A DNA stretch of 64,000 bases, from positions 2,976,001-3,040,000 of the forward strand of contig JAWQUS010000023.1 in the NCBI GenBank assembly GCA_036365455.1, in the 5' to 3' direction. The position numbers and the translations under genes are program-made. This document shows positions 32,740 to 43,237 of this stretch, in pieces (within the stretch, counting starts at the first letter, position 1; the number at the start of each line of letters is the position of its first letter). Origin of the DNA: Macrosoma leucophasiata. Its lineage: Eukaryota; Arthropoda; Insecta; Lepidoptera; Hedylidae. The notes beneath the pieces are model-generated. The model worked only from the letters and a program-made list of their open reading frames with translations, had not been told where the DNA came from and did no database searches.

Positions 32740-33437
32740 AGCGTTTTTTTTTTCCTTTTGTACTGTTTTCCTTTAGTAACGTATCATATACGTGTGGGAA
32801 AGATTCCCTTTGTGATGTTTTAGCGAGTAACAATATAGATTCATTCAGTTCTTCCGAATTAAGCGAATTATTACGTTTGTCGGTTTTATTGTGTGCATCA
32901 TGTATAAAACGCAGTACATAAGCAAAGCTTCGCGTCAATCTATTGAACTGGGAGAATCTTAAAAACGGAAACAATGACGATGACTCATTTCCCGAACATT
33001 ATTTTGTTATCAGTGTGTTAATATTAATAATTTTTTATTTTAAGTAAATTTTCAATTGATGACAATTCTGTGTGTTAAATAAATTGAATGCGTTTTTTCC
33101 TTTTATACTCACTGTTTCCCTTTAGTAACGTATCATATACGTGTGGGAAAGATTCCCTGTGTGATGTTTTAGCGAGTAACAATATAGATTCATTCAGTTC
33201 ATCCGAATTAAGCGAATTATTACGTTTGTCGGTTTTATTGTGTGCATCATGTATAAAACGCAGTACATAAGCAAAGCTTCGCGTCAATCTATTGAACTGG
33301 GAGAATCTTAAAAACGGAAACAATGACGATGACTCATTTCCCGAACATTATTTTGTTATCAGTGTGTTAATATTAATATTTTTTATTTTAGGTAAATTTT
33401 CGATTGATGACAATTCTGTGTGTGCGTTATAATAATT
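32740..33437 (-). pseudogene. Tandem duplicated RNase H-integrase linker of the BEL/Pao element
   Basis: Two units about 349 bp apart (for example TTTAGTAACG at 32772 and 33121) are nearly identical. Each encodes FPFLRFSQFNRLTRSFAYV and ELNESILLLAKTS, a stretch that in Pao polyproteins lies between RNase H and the integrase zinc finger. Differences include S/Q/H changes and different ends. Both units are interrupted by stops before joining the downstream integrase. Confidence 0.75.
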
Positions 33438-33439
33438 AT

Positions 33440-33750
33440 TATTCATCATATCAATCGAAAAATGTCCGCTGATGGACCAAAGCCTCCCCATAAGGAGGGG
33501 TGTGCCATAACTGCCACGCTTGGCATGTGTATTGGTGATCGCAGTGGCGGTAGTTTTTTCGCAGGACGCTGCTGCCCATCTTGCGTTATTGCACTTACTA
33601 CCGCCCTATTGGAATGGTTTGACCGCCATTGTTCGGTTGACTGACTGCACTAGTGGAAGAATTCTCTTCCAGTAGAAGAAAATTCTTCCGCTAGTGGGCG
33701 GTGGGGTCGTCACATCCCGACGCCTATTATCATCATCGTCATTATTACAC
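33440..33750. mobile_element. Nested repeat in the BEL/Pao element
   Basis: The stretch between the linker and protease is not retroviral. CTGCCACGCTTGGC, GGTGATCGCAGTGGCGGTAG and TGGAAGAATTCTCTTCC recur at 47895-47985 and, reversed, at 63740-63912. It contains an internal hairpin around 33650-33690 and ends in ATCATCATCG. It inserted after the element was assembled or was carried with it. Confidence 0.65.
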
Positions 33751-33809
33751 CATCCTAACCTAAAGTCCTAAATGATACATTTCATCAGTGACAAGTTTTT
33801 GCATAATAC

Positions 33810-36149
33810 CTAATATGTTTTCTTTGGGTATACAATTAAATTATAAACCCATTTGTGCAATAGAAAACAGCCTGATTTTAAAACGTTGGTAAGTTCATGA
33901 CATACTTTTGTGAGGGCGTTAATGTCTGAAGATCCTAATGTGACGTCATCAACATTAAAGTCTTCACGGACAACTTGAGCTACGTCATCGCTAGTGCATT
34001 CACAAGCCAGTTGTTCTTCATCGGTGATCGATTTCATTTGTAAACTAATCGAGCCCTCTTCTATGTCCCGAAAACTACGCAGCAACGTAGCTTCAGTTTC
34101 AACAGATTGCGAAAAATTACAACTGACTTGTTTCATCTGACGTGTTGAATAGATCGGGCCTGATAATATCCACCCAAGTTTTGTATTCAATAAATACGGA
34201 CCATTCGATAAACGTAATCGACCTTCTATTATGAGGTCCGAAAATAAATCCGCGCCTATGAGTAAGTCAATAGGTTGCGACTCGTTAAAACTTGGATCAG
34301 CTAATTGTATGTACTCAGGTATTAGAAAGTTATTTCTTTTAACAGAAATATGTGGCATATTTAGCGTAATTTGCGGCAATATTACACAAGTAATGCGTGT
34401 TTTAAAATCAGCGATAGTGGAATGTATTTCTATATCACACATTTGCGAACTTTGTGTGACAGAGTTCCCTACGCCGCGTATTTGAAAAGTGGACTGTATG
34501 TTGCGCGTGTTAAGTTTGTCGCTTAAATTTTGTGTTATAAAACACCGTTCGCTTCCGTTGTCTAATATTGCGCGCGCTTTAACAAATTTACCTACATCGT
34601 CGATAATCTCAACAATTGCAGTTGACAACAGAACGTGCGAAGCCGGTGACAACTGAGCGTCTAAGTTGTCCGTGTGTGCACTATTTACGTTATAGGTAGA
34701 TAGTGCTAGTGTGCCTTGTTTGTTTTCATTACTATCAACGATGGCGAGAGAACCGGTTTTGTTGCATGTTTTACTCGTATTTAATGATAACAATGCAGTT
34801 GTGTGCTTACTTACCGAATTCTCCTCAACGTTATCACCGTCGTAATGAATTAGCGAATTGTGCTTTTTCTCGCATTTCCGACATGGTCCGAATCGACATT
34901 CCCGAGATGTATGACCTACATTGAAACAGTTTTCGCATAACCCTTTATCACGTACCAAGTTTAATCTCTTCTGTGCGCTTAAATCAAGAAATAGTTGACA
35001 CGAATATAATGGGTGTTTTCCATTGCACATAGGACACAATCGATTTGGAAAAGTAGATTTTGAATAACCGGAATTATTTTTTGATTTATTGTTATTATTC
35101 GTAACAATATTGCAGTGAATCTTAGCATCACTTTGTGATGAATTGTATCGCTTAGAACTGTGTGAATTACCTTTACTGTGTGTCAAAATAAGTGTTTCTA
35201 ACATTTCTGCCCTACCTCTTAGAAAGTCTAATAAAGTATTCACAGTAGGCGAAGATACTGAGTCACCACTTTTATTATGAGTGCCAGCTTGTCCCGATAG
35301 TGTTAACTTAAATTGTTCCCATTCTCGTTCAGTGGTCGAATCTAATTTTGATACGATTAAATAAATAAGCAAGGTGTCCCAGTGCTCTGTGGGTTCACCG
35401 AGGGATTTTAATGCGCGTATGTTTTTTAATACTGTATCAATAAGCCTTCGTAATAAAACCGGTGACTCATTAGATAACGACTGCATCGAAAATAAAGCCT
35501 TTACATGGTTATGTATCAATAATTTATTATTGTTATATCTATTTAATAATAGCTCCCATGCAACACAATAATTGGAAGACGAAAATTCGAGAGAATCTAT
35601 TACCATTAGTGCATTGCCCGATAGTGATGATTTTAAATAGTGAAATTTTTGTATGCTAGTTAAATCGTGCGTATTATGGATGAGTGACACGAATGTATCG
35701 CGAAACTCAAGCCATTGATCGCAGACACCATTAAACGAAGGTAACGTAATAGTAGGTAATTTCACTGACTGTGTTATACTACGCATTGTTCCCCGAGCTT
35801 GATCAGATCCCTCATCGGAGACCACCAAGCTTTGAGCTTCAGCCAAAATACAATAATATTCGTTCTCAAAATCCTCTCTTATTTGAAGTTGATTTTCTAT
35901 ATCGCTATCCGAAATAAAACGTTCTATACGATCTTGAACGTCGTTGAATTCGCTAAATAGACTTTCGAATCCTTTAATGCGTAATTTTAATTCGGCATTA
36001 TTCGAAGTAAAAATAGACCGGCCATCTTTACAAGACTGATTAGTCGTTAAGTATTTTTTAAAATTTGTAAGCCTCCCTTTTATTACACCGCGACGTTTAT
36101 TAAGCTCACGAATATCACTATTACTGACCTTTGCGTCTACACTAGTCAT
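33810..36149 (-). pseudogene. BEL/Pao gag-protease with RT stub
   Basis: 779 residues. A DUF1759-type gag core lies at about 130-280 (LPTITLPSFNGVCDQWLEFR). Cys-His knuckles follow at 372-384, 405-418 (CENCFNVGHTSREC, spacing CX2CX4HX4C) and 423-435. A retropepsin-like region is at about 510-645, with AILDNGSE as the probable active site and IDLLIGADL downstream. At about 715-730 the sequence jumps from the pre-RT segment (TDEEQLACEC) straight to the NVDD box of reverse transcriptase (732-735) and SGCFLLHKW, so the fingers and most of the palm are deleted in frame. It ends soon after at a stop. In the family this region makes the capsid, the protease and the polymerase. Confidence 0.85.
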
Positions 36150-36472
36150 CTTGGCACTTAATAGAAAGAAAAATACTCACAGTTAACAGGTGGAAATTAA
36201 TTACGTAGATACTTAGCTTCCATAAAACCTCGGTTCCGTTTAGCGGGCACACATACACAATTTTATTAATCGATAGGCAATATGCTGAAATTAACTGAAA
36301 TATGCACAAATACAGTATTAACACAAAGTAAAGGTGGGAAAGGTTTGGGAATGGAATGGCTGACACGTTTCACCTACTGCGCGCTGGCTGCTGCTTCAAT
36401 CGCCCGTGATTTTTTGTATATACCTCCGTCGATTGCTTAATTCTTCAACTTTCGGCTCGAATGACCAATTTA

Positions 36473-36739
36473 TGTCTATTTGTGAGACACAAAACGAAGA
36501 TAAATCTTTTGTAGATGGGCTTGGTAGAAAATGATGCAGCAGGTTTAAGTGAATAACGTGTAATGCGTCAAAAAACAGAAAAAAGATCGGTTTTATAACA
36601 TTTAAAAATTGCACTGAAAGACGGCCGCCATTGGTCAATTTCGTGCCGTCGTGACCGACAGCAGCTCCTATTGGCCCGCAGCACTCCGATGGCTCAGGAT
36701 TGGCTAATATGCAGAAACATCTGACGTAGTGCGTGAACA
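36473..36739 (-). repeat. BEL/Pao 5' LTR
   Basis: Identical by eye to 31573-31839. It is followed on the minus strand by the primer site and a 320-bp leader before the gag start at 36149. Confidence 0.92.
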
Positions 36740-37102
36740 TTGATAACTACTAATTAATAGTTACCTATACTATACTACTATATATGTCATTCACCGATTT
36801 CAAAAAACGGTCACGTGCATGTCGGGCCACGCGCATTGTAGGGTTCCGTAGATTTTAGGTTTGAATAACATAGTGAAAAAATAAATATTTTCTATGGAGT
36901 TGTTCGAGATTTTCGAGTAACATACATTTGGTCGCCTATGACTGGCAAACTTGTAAAGAGCGTCACATGTAGGGGAGGTACCTACCCTAAATATTTTTTT
37001 TTCATGATTTTATTCTACCACTTTGTCGACGTGACTAAGGTGTGCCAAATTATACGATATACTACCGCATTGTTTTCAAGATGTCGCTGTACCATTAATA
37101 AT

Positions 37103-37313
37103 TATCATAAATATTTCTTTTCGCAATAACAAATGCGAGTGAATTTAGAAATAACAAAAAAAATCTGAAGAAATTTTGAACTTCGGGGCAGGAATCGAAC
37201 CTGCAAATAATATTTTAATCGAAAAGGGAAAGAAAGATCGACGCTCACATGTTGGTCTGCTTAATAGTACGGCAGCTGAACGGGTTATCTTGAGGTCACT
37301 GGTTCGATGCATT
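37103..37313. repeat. tRNA-SINE D copy, interrupted in its T arm
   Basis: AAATGCGAGTGAATTTAGAA and CTTCGGGGCAGGAATCGAAC are family D pieces. A second tRNA-like piece ends CTGGTTCGATGC at 37313 and continues as CTGACCCAACTCAAA after 38282, so the element was split by the insertion described next. Confidence 0.65.
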
Positions 37314-37322
37314 TTTTTTTTT

Positions 37323-37635
37323 GCTGCCTCAGTAGCGTAGTGGTAGCAGGCCACTACTATTGCGCTGGAGGTCCTGGGTTCGATTCCCGGGTCGGGGACT
37401 ATCAGAGATAACGGTTTAAAATCCTTTATCTCTGCTTCTATTGGGATTTTTCCATTTTCTGGAAGTTTCCCAGTACCCCGGAGTTTGGTAATGTGCCCGA
37501 AGATGGCAACAGGTTCGCCACCTGTTACATGGGCCTAAAACGTAACCGGCGAGTCGTAGGTGTTTGCATGTATGATTGAATGCATGCATTTACCTCTGCC
37601 TACCCCTTCGGGGATTACAGGCGTGAAGTTACGTT
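37323..37635 (+). repeat. tRNA-SINE C copy inside a poly-T tract
   Basis: TGCCTCAGTAGCGTAGTGG head, GGGTTCGATTCCCGGG B box, and CAGGCGTGAAGTTACG end. T runs lie on both sides, meaning it landed in the poly-A tail of the reversed LINE at 37636-38269. Confidence 0.82.
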
Positions 37636-38269
37636 TTTTTTTTTTACGCGGGGAAACCCTCATGGGCAGCCGCCGTCTAGGGGAAAAGACGGCGGGTAGT
37701 GTGAGACTCATACTCACTAAAACCCCGCGGTGTTCCAACTCTTCCGCCATCAGTGGCGGGGTCACGGGAACGCTTACGTACGCATCCGCGACCCCGCCCG
37801 CGGCTGCCCGTCTCCGAGCCCTCCGCAGGTTGAGCTCTTTGGCTCCAACCAACACTAGTGGCATGCGGAACACGTGCACGCCACCCAGCTTGGGACCTAT
37901 CTCCATTTGGGCGACGGACATCCCCTAGTCCGACACCCAAAGGTCCCTGCCCCGACCACTCACAACGCCAGGCGTCCCAAGACGCCCGGGTGGAGGAGTT
38001 CAGGGGCACACAGTCCGGCCCCGGGGGAGCGGGAGTGACAGGAATGAACTGACCTTCAGCCGCCCCCCCGCGGCCCCACCACGTTCCTATCGAGCGACGG
38101 GACCACCGCTAGGCGGCTGGGGATAGGGTGCAGGGCCAACGTCTCCTCTCCACAGCAGCGAGTGGCGGGCAAAGCCACGCCGCCCCTTCTCTGGGTTCCT
38201 CTTGGCATCGCCGGTGTGGGGACAACCACCGGGCCCCCCCGCCACGACAAGGCGGAAACCCTCGGGGGG
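37636..38269 (-). mobile_element. GC-rich non-LTR retrotransposon fragment
   Basis: This 630-bp block is strikingly G+C-rich among AT-rich neighbours. On the minus strand it ends ATGAGGGTTTCCCCGCGT plus poly-A. ACTGGTTCGATGC is duplicated at its outer borders (37301-37313 and 38270-38282), the mark of target-primed insertion. Long overlapping open frames on both strands are a side effect of its composition. It is probably a LINE 3' UTR of an R1-like or other GC-rich clade, not decided. Confidence 0.65.
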
Positions 38270-38784
38270 ACTGGTTCGATGCCTGACCCAACTCAAACTT
38301 TTCTTTCCTTTGTTTTGTATCTTAAAGCAGTATATTCAACTCCATCATCAATAGTTACGAGACAAATTGACTGTGATAAAGGAACATCAGACAAACATGA
38401 TAAATCTTATACAGATCCATAAAATCTAAAAATTTAGAAGTGTCGGCTCAATAATTTGGTTTATTTCAACTAATGAGTAAGCGTATTAAGGGATTAAGGA
38501 TTACAATAAGGATTTTATATACCTAAAATAACAATCTTTTATGAACATGCGAAACTTGTTTACAAATCTTTTCAATTTAATTTTAATTAGTGTTTTATTA
38601 ACTTCAGTTTTGTCTGGGAAACAATTTTAACTAATTGAATTGCTACTTTTATGCAATGAAGTACCTACTTAATGAGTACTACAACACAGAAAAATATTTT
38701 TTAGTTGTTTAGAGGCTTATAATCCATCCATAATAAAATAAAATATAAATTTTATCTTTTCTAGGTTATCATGATTGATAATTG

Positions 38785-38945
38785 TTTTATATTATTTCGC
38801 ATTAACACATGCTTGTGAAATATATTTTATTTTTAAAGAAAAATGGAAAGAAAAATTTGACTTCAGGCGAGACTCGAACTCGCGACCTACTGGGAATCTA
38901 GTCCAGCCGCTCTTTCAATTGAGCTACTATAAAAATATCTGAGAT
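38785..38945 (-). repeat. tRNA-SINE D' copy
   Basis: Tail TTTATATTATTTCGCATTAA first on the + strand, then TTTGACTTCAGGCGAGACTC and GCGACCTACTGGGAATCTAG, the complement of the tRNA-like head at 29305. Confidence 0.75.
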
Positions 38946-39119
38946 GCTGACAACAACCTCTTTCATTTGATATGTCACACGACACAGTTTACGAAAATAT
39001 TTTTTTTAATTTTCTGATTTACCCATCGATTTTTTTTAAAATTTATTTTTTTACTTGACGTGTACGTCTTGTACGTGTTGACGTATTTTTGGGTCACCAA
39101 TTTACATATATTCATCAAT

Positions 39120-39163
39120 TTTCAACTCAATCGGTCGAGTAGTTTCGGAGCAAATTGGCTGTG

Positions 39164-39198
<35 letters not shown>

Positions 39199-39260
39199 CA
39201 CGAGTGATCCTATAAGGGTTCCTTTTTTCCTTTTAAGGTACGGAACCCTTAAAAGTATTT
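39120..39260 (-). repeat. Repeat with GACA microsatellite (GGTTCCGTACC type)
   Basis: TGTGACAGACGGACAGACAGA..then AAGGTACGGAACCCT: a reversed relative of the 7895 and 31434 copies. Confidence 0.55.
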
Positions 39261-39519
39261 TTCTCTCTTTCCATAAAATAAATGTTTGTGGTTTAATTGT
39301 AAAAAAGGTACGGAACCCTAAAAAAGAATCCGTATTTAGAAGGTACCTACACCACCTATATCTAATAAGAAGCATAATTAATTATATAAAATCCATTTTG
39401 TGCAAATAGGGATGCGCCAATCGATGTGAGCGAATCTCATGAATCATTAATACAAATTACTTGTATAAAATTTATAAATAAGTAGGCTTTTGATGGAAAC
39501 CGCTAGACCTTCAATGTCT

Positions 39520-39955
39520 TATAAGTCTATATGAGAGAAAATACTAGAATACTTTTATGTATTCGCTATAATAAGATGTATTGGCTTCTCGGAAGATGCT
39601 CTCCACCGTCGATACACAATAAATTATTATTGTATAAGCAAGTCCTCATGCCAATGTGGACTTATGGTATTCAGCTTATGGGGTTGTGCGTAAAAAAGAG
39701 TAATTTACAAATAATACAACGATTCCAGAATAAAGTGCTCGGAGACATTGTAAATGCACCCTGGTATGTACGCAATAACGATCTCCATCGAGACCTGAAA
39801 ATGGATTTCGTAGATAACGTTATAAGAAGATACGCCGAAGCTCATGAAAAAAGGCTTCATCATCATGCGAATATTGAGGCTATCCAGCTCCTTGACAACA
39901 CAAACCTAGTGAGAAGACTTAAGAGAACTAAACCTTTTGAGTTAGTGTAGTGTTA
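39520..39955 (+). pseudogene. Jockey-type non-LTR retrotransposon, ORF2 C-terminal remnant
   Basis: The frame carries NKLLLYKQVLMPMWTYGIQL, then IIQRFQNKVLGDIVNAPWYV, NNDLHRDLKMDFV and EKRLHHHANIEAIQLLD. This is the conserved end of Jockey-clade reverse-transcriptase proteins, downstream of the catalytic part. Everything upstream (endonuclease, RT) is missing, as in 5'-truncated LINE copies. A 3' UTR continues to an A run near 40475, interrupted by a SINE at 40001. It is not functional. Confidence 0.85.
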
Positions 39956-40000
39956 AAACAATATTAGTGTTAGTGACTTATTTTGCATAATCACACGAAC

Positions 40001-40309
40001 TGCCTCGGTAGCCTAGTGGTAGCAGGCCACTACTACTACGCTGAGGTCCTGGGTTCGATTCCCGGGTAGGGGGTTATCATAGATAATGGTGAAAAAGCCT
40101 TTATCTCTGGTTCTATTGGGATTTTTCCATTTTCTGGAAATTTCCCAGTACCTCAAAGTTTGGTAATGTGCCCGGAGATGTCAACAGGCTCGCCACCTGT
40201 TACATGGGCCAAAACGTAACCGGCGAATCGTGGGTGTTTGCATGTATGCTTGAATGCATTCATTTACCTCTGCCTACCCCTTCGGGGATTACGGGCGTGA
40301 AGTTACGTT
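40001..40309 (+). mobile_element. tRNA-SINE C, intact copy with 8-bp target duplication
   Basis: ACACGAAC is at 39993-40000 and 40310-40317. The 309-bp copy starts TGCCTCGGTAGCCTAGTGG, has the B box GGGTTCGATTCCCGGG and ends GGCGTGAAGTTACGTT. It interrupts the Jockey 3' UTR, so it is younger than that LINE copy and fixes the family's ends. Confidence 0.88.
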
Positions 40310-40543
40310 ACACGAACAAAGTGACTTCGCCTTAAGACATACTAAGAAAGTGCAGTGGACATTTACTTAGAAATAATTTTATTAGAAGTTTAAGTTAACA
40401 TAAAATTGCTTATTAGTCTTTTAGGCTAAATTGTAATTTTAATAAGGTGCAAAATTAGCACTTTGTGTCTAAAAAAAAAAACTTTTATGTACTTACTAAT
40501 ACCTATATTACATAATTTATACATCTATATCTATACAAATAAA

Positions 40544-40840
40544 TAAAATTGGAGTGTCTGTTTGTAATATAAAATAACTGCTTTTTTCCAAATGCATATG
40601 TATGGATACAGGGTACATATACCAAAAGAACATTTCTTATAAATTTATTTTTAGTCTGTCTATCTGTTTGTACCCGCTAATCTCGGAAACGGCTTTACCG
40701 ATTTTGACGGGACTTTCACTGGCAGATAGCTTATGTAATAAGGAGTAACTTATATACTAGCTGCGTCCACGACTTTGTCTGGGTAGAAACTGAACCATCA
40801 TAAATTCTCACGCGGACGAAGTCGCGGGCGGAGTTAGTTA
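40544..40840. repeat. Non-autonomous element with GCGGACGAAGTCGCGGGC end
   Basis: It matches 42548-42872 in reverse complement: TTTGTACCCGCTAATCTCGG, GACGGGACTTTCACTGGCAG and a terminal hairpin (GTCCACGACTTTGTC with ACGAAGTCGCGGGC). Confidence 0.65.
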
Positions 40841-40983
40841 CCGAGTAGAAATAAAACCACTTAAGTTTTTTTCATGTGCTAGGTGTAATTGTCAATCTAT
40901 TAAACTGGTAATATCGTATTTATGTTGCAGTTGCAGTGCAGTTGCAGTTGCGTTACCCCTGATACCTAAGTTAAGTATTGTAG

Positions 40984-41254
40984 TTGGTAGAGCTCCAGTG
41001 ACGGAGCTCGCGGGCGTAGGCACCACCGCATTACCTGATTTACTTGCCGCTAAATGGTAGTGTTCAGACCGGAACACGATAGTCGTGTTCCGGTCAGGTG
41101 GTAATGTACGGCCCTGTAATTTCCGGCACAGAGGCATAACACCTTACCATCTGCATTTTGACCTTGGTCTTTGTGTGGGTGTCTATAGGCTGCAGTCATC
41201 ACTTAACAATGTGAACTGCATGCTTGATTGCCACTTCCATTACATTAAAAAAAA
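40984..41254 (+). repeat. Family A-rep copy with internal palindrome
   Basis: Near-consensus ends, but at 41070-41100 the CCGGAACACGA block appears first inverted, then direct, around TAG. The TTAGGCCTCAGGAGTGG segment is deleted. Confidence 0.78.
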
Positions 41255-41826
41255 TTACATACAGCTCCATAATATTCTTCCATAATTTTAGTGAACTGAT
41301 CGCTAGGTTAATAATTTTTTTCGACATCAAGCGTGGGTCTTTCAAATTTTACTCAAGCACTTCTTGTCTATCTTAGTCACTTTTGACGGGCGTCGTGATG
41401 ATACTATGAGACTGTGTTGCAATTCATTTATTCAATACTAGCTGTGCCCGCGACTTCATTCGCGCGGAATAGTGATTAGGGCAGCACTTTTTGGTTAATA
41501 TATATTTTGGCTAATTTTGGATTATACGTGAATACTCGTACTTATGGATAGCTAAAAAAACACAGAATAGACTAATTGCATGTTTTGTTTCCTTCGTAGG
41601 TATGTATCTTAGGCTTATAGATTCTTTTCAACTAAATTATTGTATGTACAGTTTTTTACCTGCCTACCGACATAAATTAGGTTAGCATACTAACAAACCT
41701 TAGTGGTTTTTTCAATGCTAGCATTAAGTGATATGATGTTAAAACTGTTAATTTATACTATAATAAAGGGAAAAAAAAAAATTATTCCGTGTGAAAAAAC
41801 TGGTTTACATTAATACTTTATTTACT

Positions 41827-42100
41827 TTACTGGTGGAGCTCCAGTGTCGGAGCTCGCGGGCGTAGGCAACACCGCATTACCTAATATACTTGCCGCTAAA
41901 TGGTAGTGTTTAGCACTATCGTGTTTCGGTCAGGTGGTAATATACGGCCCTGTAATTTCCGGCACAGACAGCTTAGGCCTCAGGAGTGGTAACGCATCTG
42001 CATTGACCTTGGTCTTTGTGTGGGTCTCTATAGGCTGCAGTCATCACTTAACATCAATGTGAACTGCATGCTTGTTTACCACTTCCATGACATTACAAAA
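41827..42100 (+). repeat. Family A-rep copy
   Basis: Runs from TACTGGTGGAGCTCC to CCACTTCCATGACATTACAAA. Confidence 0.82.
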
Positions 42101-42108
42101 ACTTGTCT

Positions 42109-42351
42109 GTATAGGTCGCGCCAGGTAAAAAGAACGCTGGCGGTCAAGCTGCGCAGTAGACGATTTATCGATCTATTTGGTGGTATGAGGTGCGGCGTTT
42201 TCAATCTGCCTACCAATACACGCAACCGCAAGCGAAAGCTAGATCAAAAATAAACCAATAGGGCTAGTACTTTCGTGCGCGAGTGTATCGATGCGCGAAC
42301 ACATCCCTTCTACTTTCTTCCAGCGTTCTTTTTACGTGGCGCGACCTATAC
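42109..42351. mobile_element. MITE with 32-bp inverted ends
   Basis: The ends GTATAGGTCGCGCCAGGTAA.. (42109-42140) and ..TTTACGTGGCGCGACCTATAC (42320-42351) pair with one mismatch. TA next to TAGGTCGCG at each end would fit a Tc1/mariner-style TA target. The 180-bp core is non-coding. It lies just past the 3' end of a family A-rep copy. Confidence 0.75.
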
Positions 42352-42364
42352 ACGATATTAGACT

Positions 42365-42470
42365 AACGCTACCAAAGCCACCAATGCCACCAATGCTACC
42401 AACTCTACCAATGACACCAACACCTTCACCATGACACTAACGCCACCAGCTACCCCGTCAACGCCAATAT
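42365..42470. repeat. Imperfect 9-bp tandem array (GCCACCAAT type)
   Basis: About ten variations on GCCACCAAT / GCTACCAAC / GACACCAAC in a row. A right-end scrap of MITE E (GCCCGTGTTGCTCTATG) follows at 42482-42499. Confidence 0.6.
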
Positions 42471-42547
42471 CATAACAGTAGCCCGTGTTGCTCTATGGCC
42501 CCTACAAACAAACAGAGTTACAAACTTTACCTTTTCATAATATTAGT

Positions 42548-42872
42548 ATAGACTAGCTGTGCCCGCGACTTCGTCCGCGTGAGAATTTATTATTGTTCAG
42601 TATCTACCCGGACGAAGTCGTGGGCGCAGCTAGTATAAAAGTAGCTTAAGTTACTCCTTATTACGTCAGCTATCTGCTAGTGAAGTCCCGTCAAAATCGG
42701 TCAAACCGTTCCCGAGGTTAGCGGGTACAAACAGACAGACGGACAGATAGACAAAAATTATAAAAAATGTTGTTTAGGTATATGTACCGTGTATACATAC
42801 CTATGCATTTAGTAAAAAGCGGTTATTTTTATATTACAAGCAGACACTCCGATTTTATTTATTTGTAAAGAT
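42548..42872. repeat. Non-autonomous element with GACTTCGTCCGCG hairpin, reverse of 40544 copy
   Basis: CTAGCTGTGCCCGCGACTTC and GGACGAAGTCGTGGGCGCAG form a terminal hairpin at the left. Confidence 0.65.
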
Positions 42873-43237
42873 GTATAGATTCGGACTCGAGACAGTATAA
42901 GAAATACATCTATTGGGTCCGCTTGAAAGAACTATTTTTGTACTTGTTCTAGATTTTTGTGATGTAATACTAATACAAAAATGTTCGAAGTTATTATTTG
43001 ATCCGTATAGAAAAGAAAAGAAAAGAAAAAATATTTATTGGCGCAGCCGAACAGGTACTGCAAAAAAAAACAATAGGAAAAAAGCACATTTAAAATATAA
43101 GTAGGTAGGTACGAACAAAAGAAAAAAAAAACTTTTTAAATATTAGATCGCGTGGTGAACTGTGCTTTGGTCAGCCGATGCGTAAACGTAAAAGAATAAA
43201 AAAAAAGAGAAAGTACCCAAGCGAGCAAAAGTATATC

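Larger units (their letters stand above)
31573..36739 (-). mobile_element. BEL/Pao LTR retrotransposon, young but internally deleted
   Basis: LTRs 31573-31839 and 36473-36739 (267 bp) appear identical by eye. TTGAT flanks both ends (31568-31572 and 36740-36744). On the minus strand each LTR starts TGTTCACG and ends TAGACA. The primer site TGGTCATTCGAGCCG begins 5 nt after the 5' LTR, and the purine tract GGCCGGGAGAA lies right before the 3' LTR. Coding order is gag, protease, a stub of reverse transcriptase, a duplicated RNase H-integrase linker, then integrase end and a DUF5641-like region. Most of RT, RNase H and the integrase N-terminus are missing and another repeat is nested at about 33440-33750, so it cannot replicate alone. 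Identical LTRs mean it moved recently, probably with help from a full element. Confidence 0.92.

Noticed and set aside
36142..36366. Hydrophobic 74-codon frame in the BEL leader as an envelope-like peptide
   Set aside because: It lies between the 5' LTR and gag, where coding is not expected, and looks like chance in AT-rich leader sequence.
37535..38296. Several overlapping frames in the GC-rich block as a gene
   Set aside because: Frames are open on both strands because stops are rare in GC-rich DNA. The block has LINE 3' end features instead.
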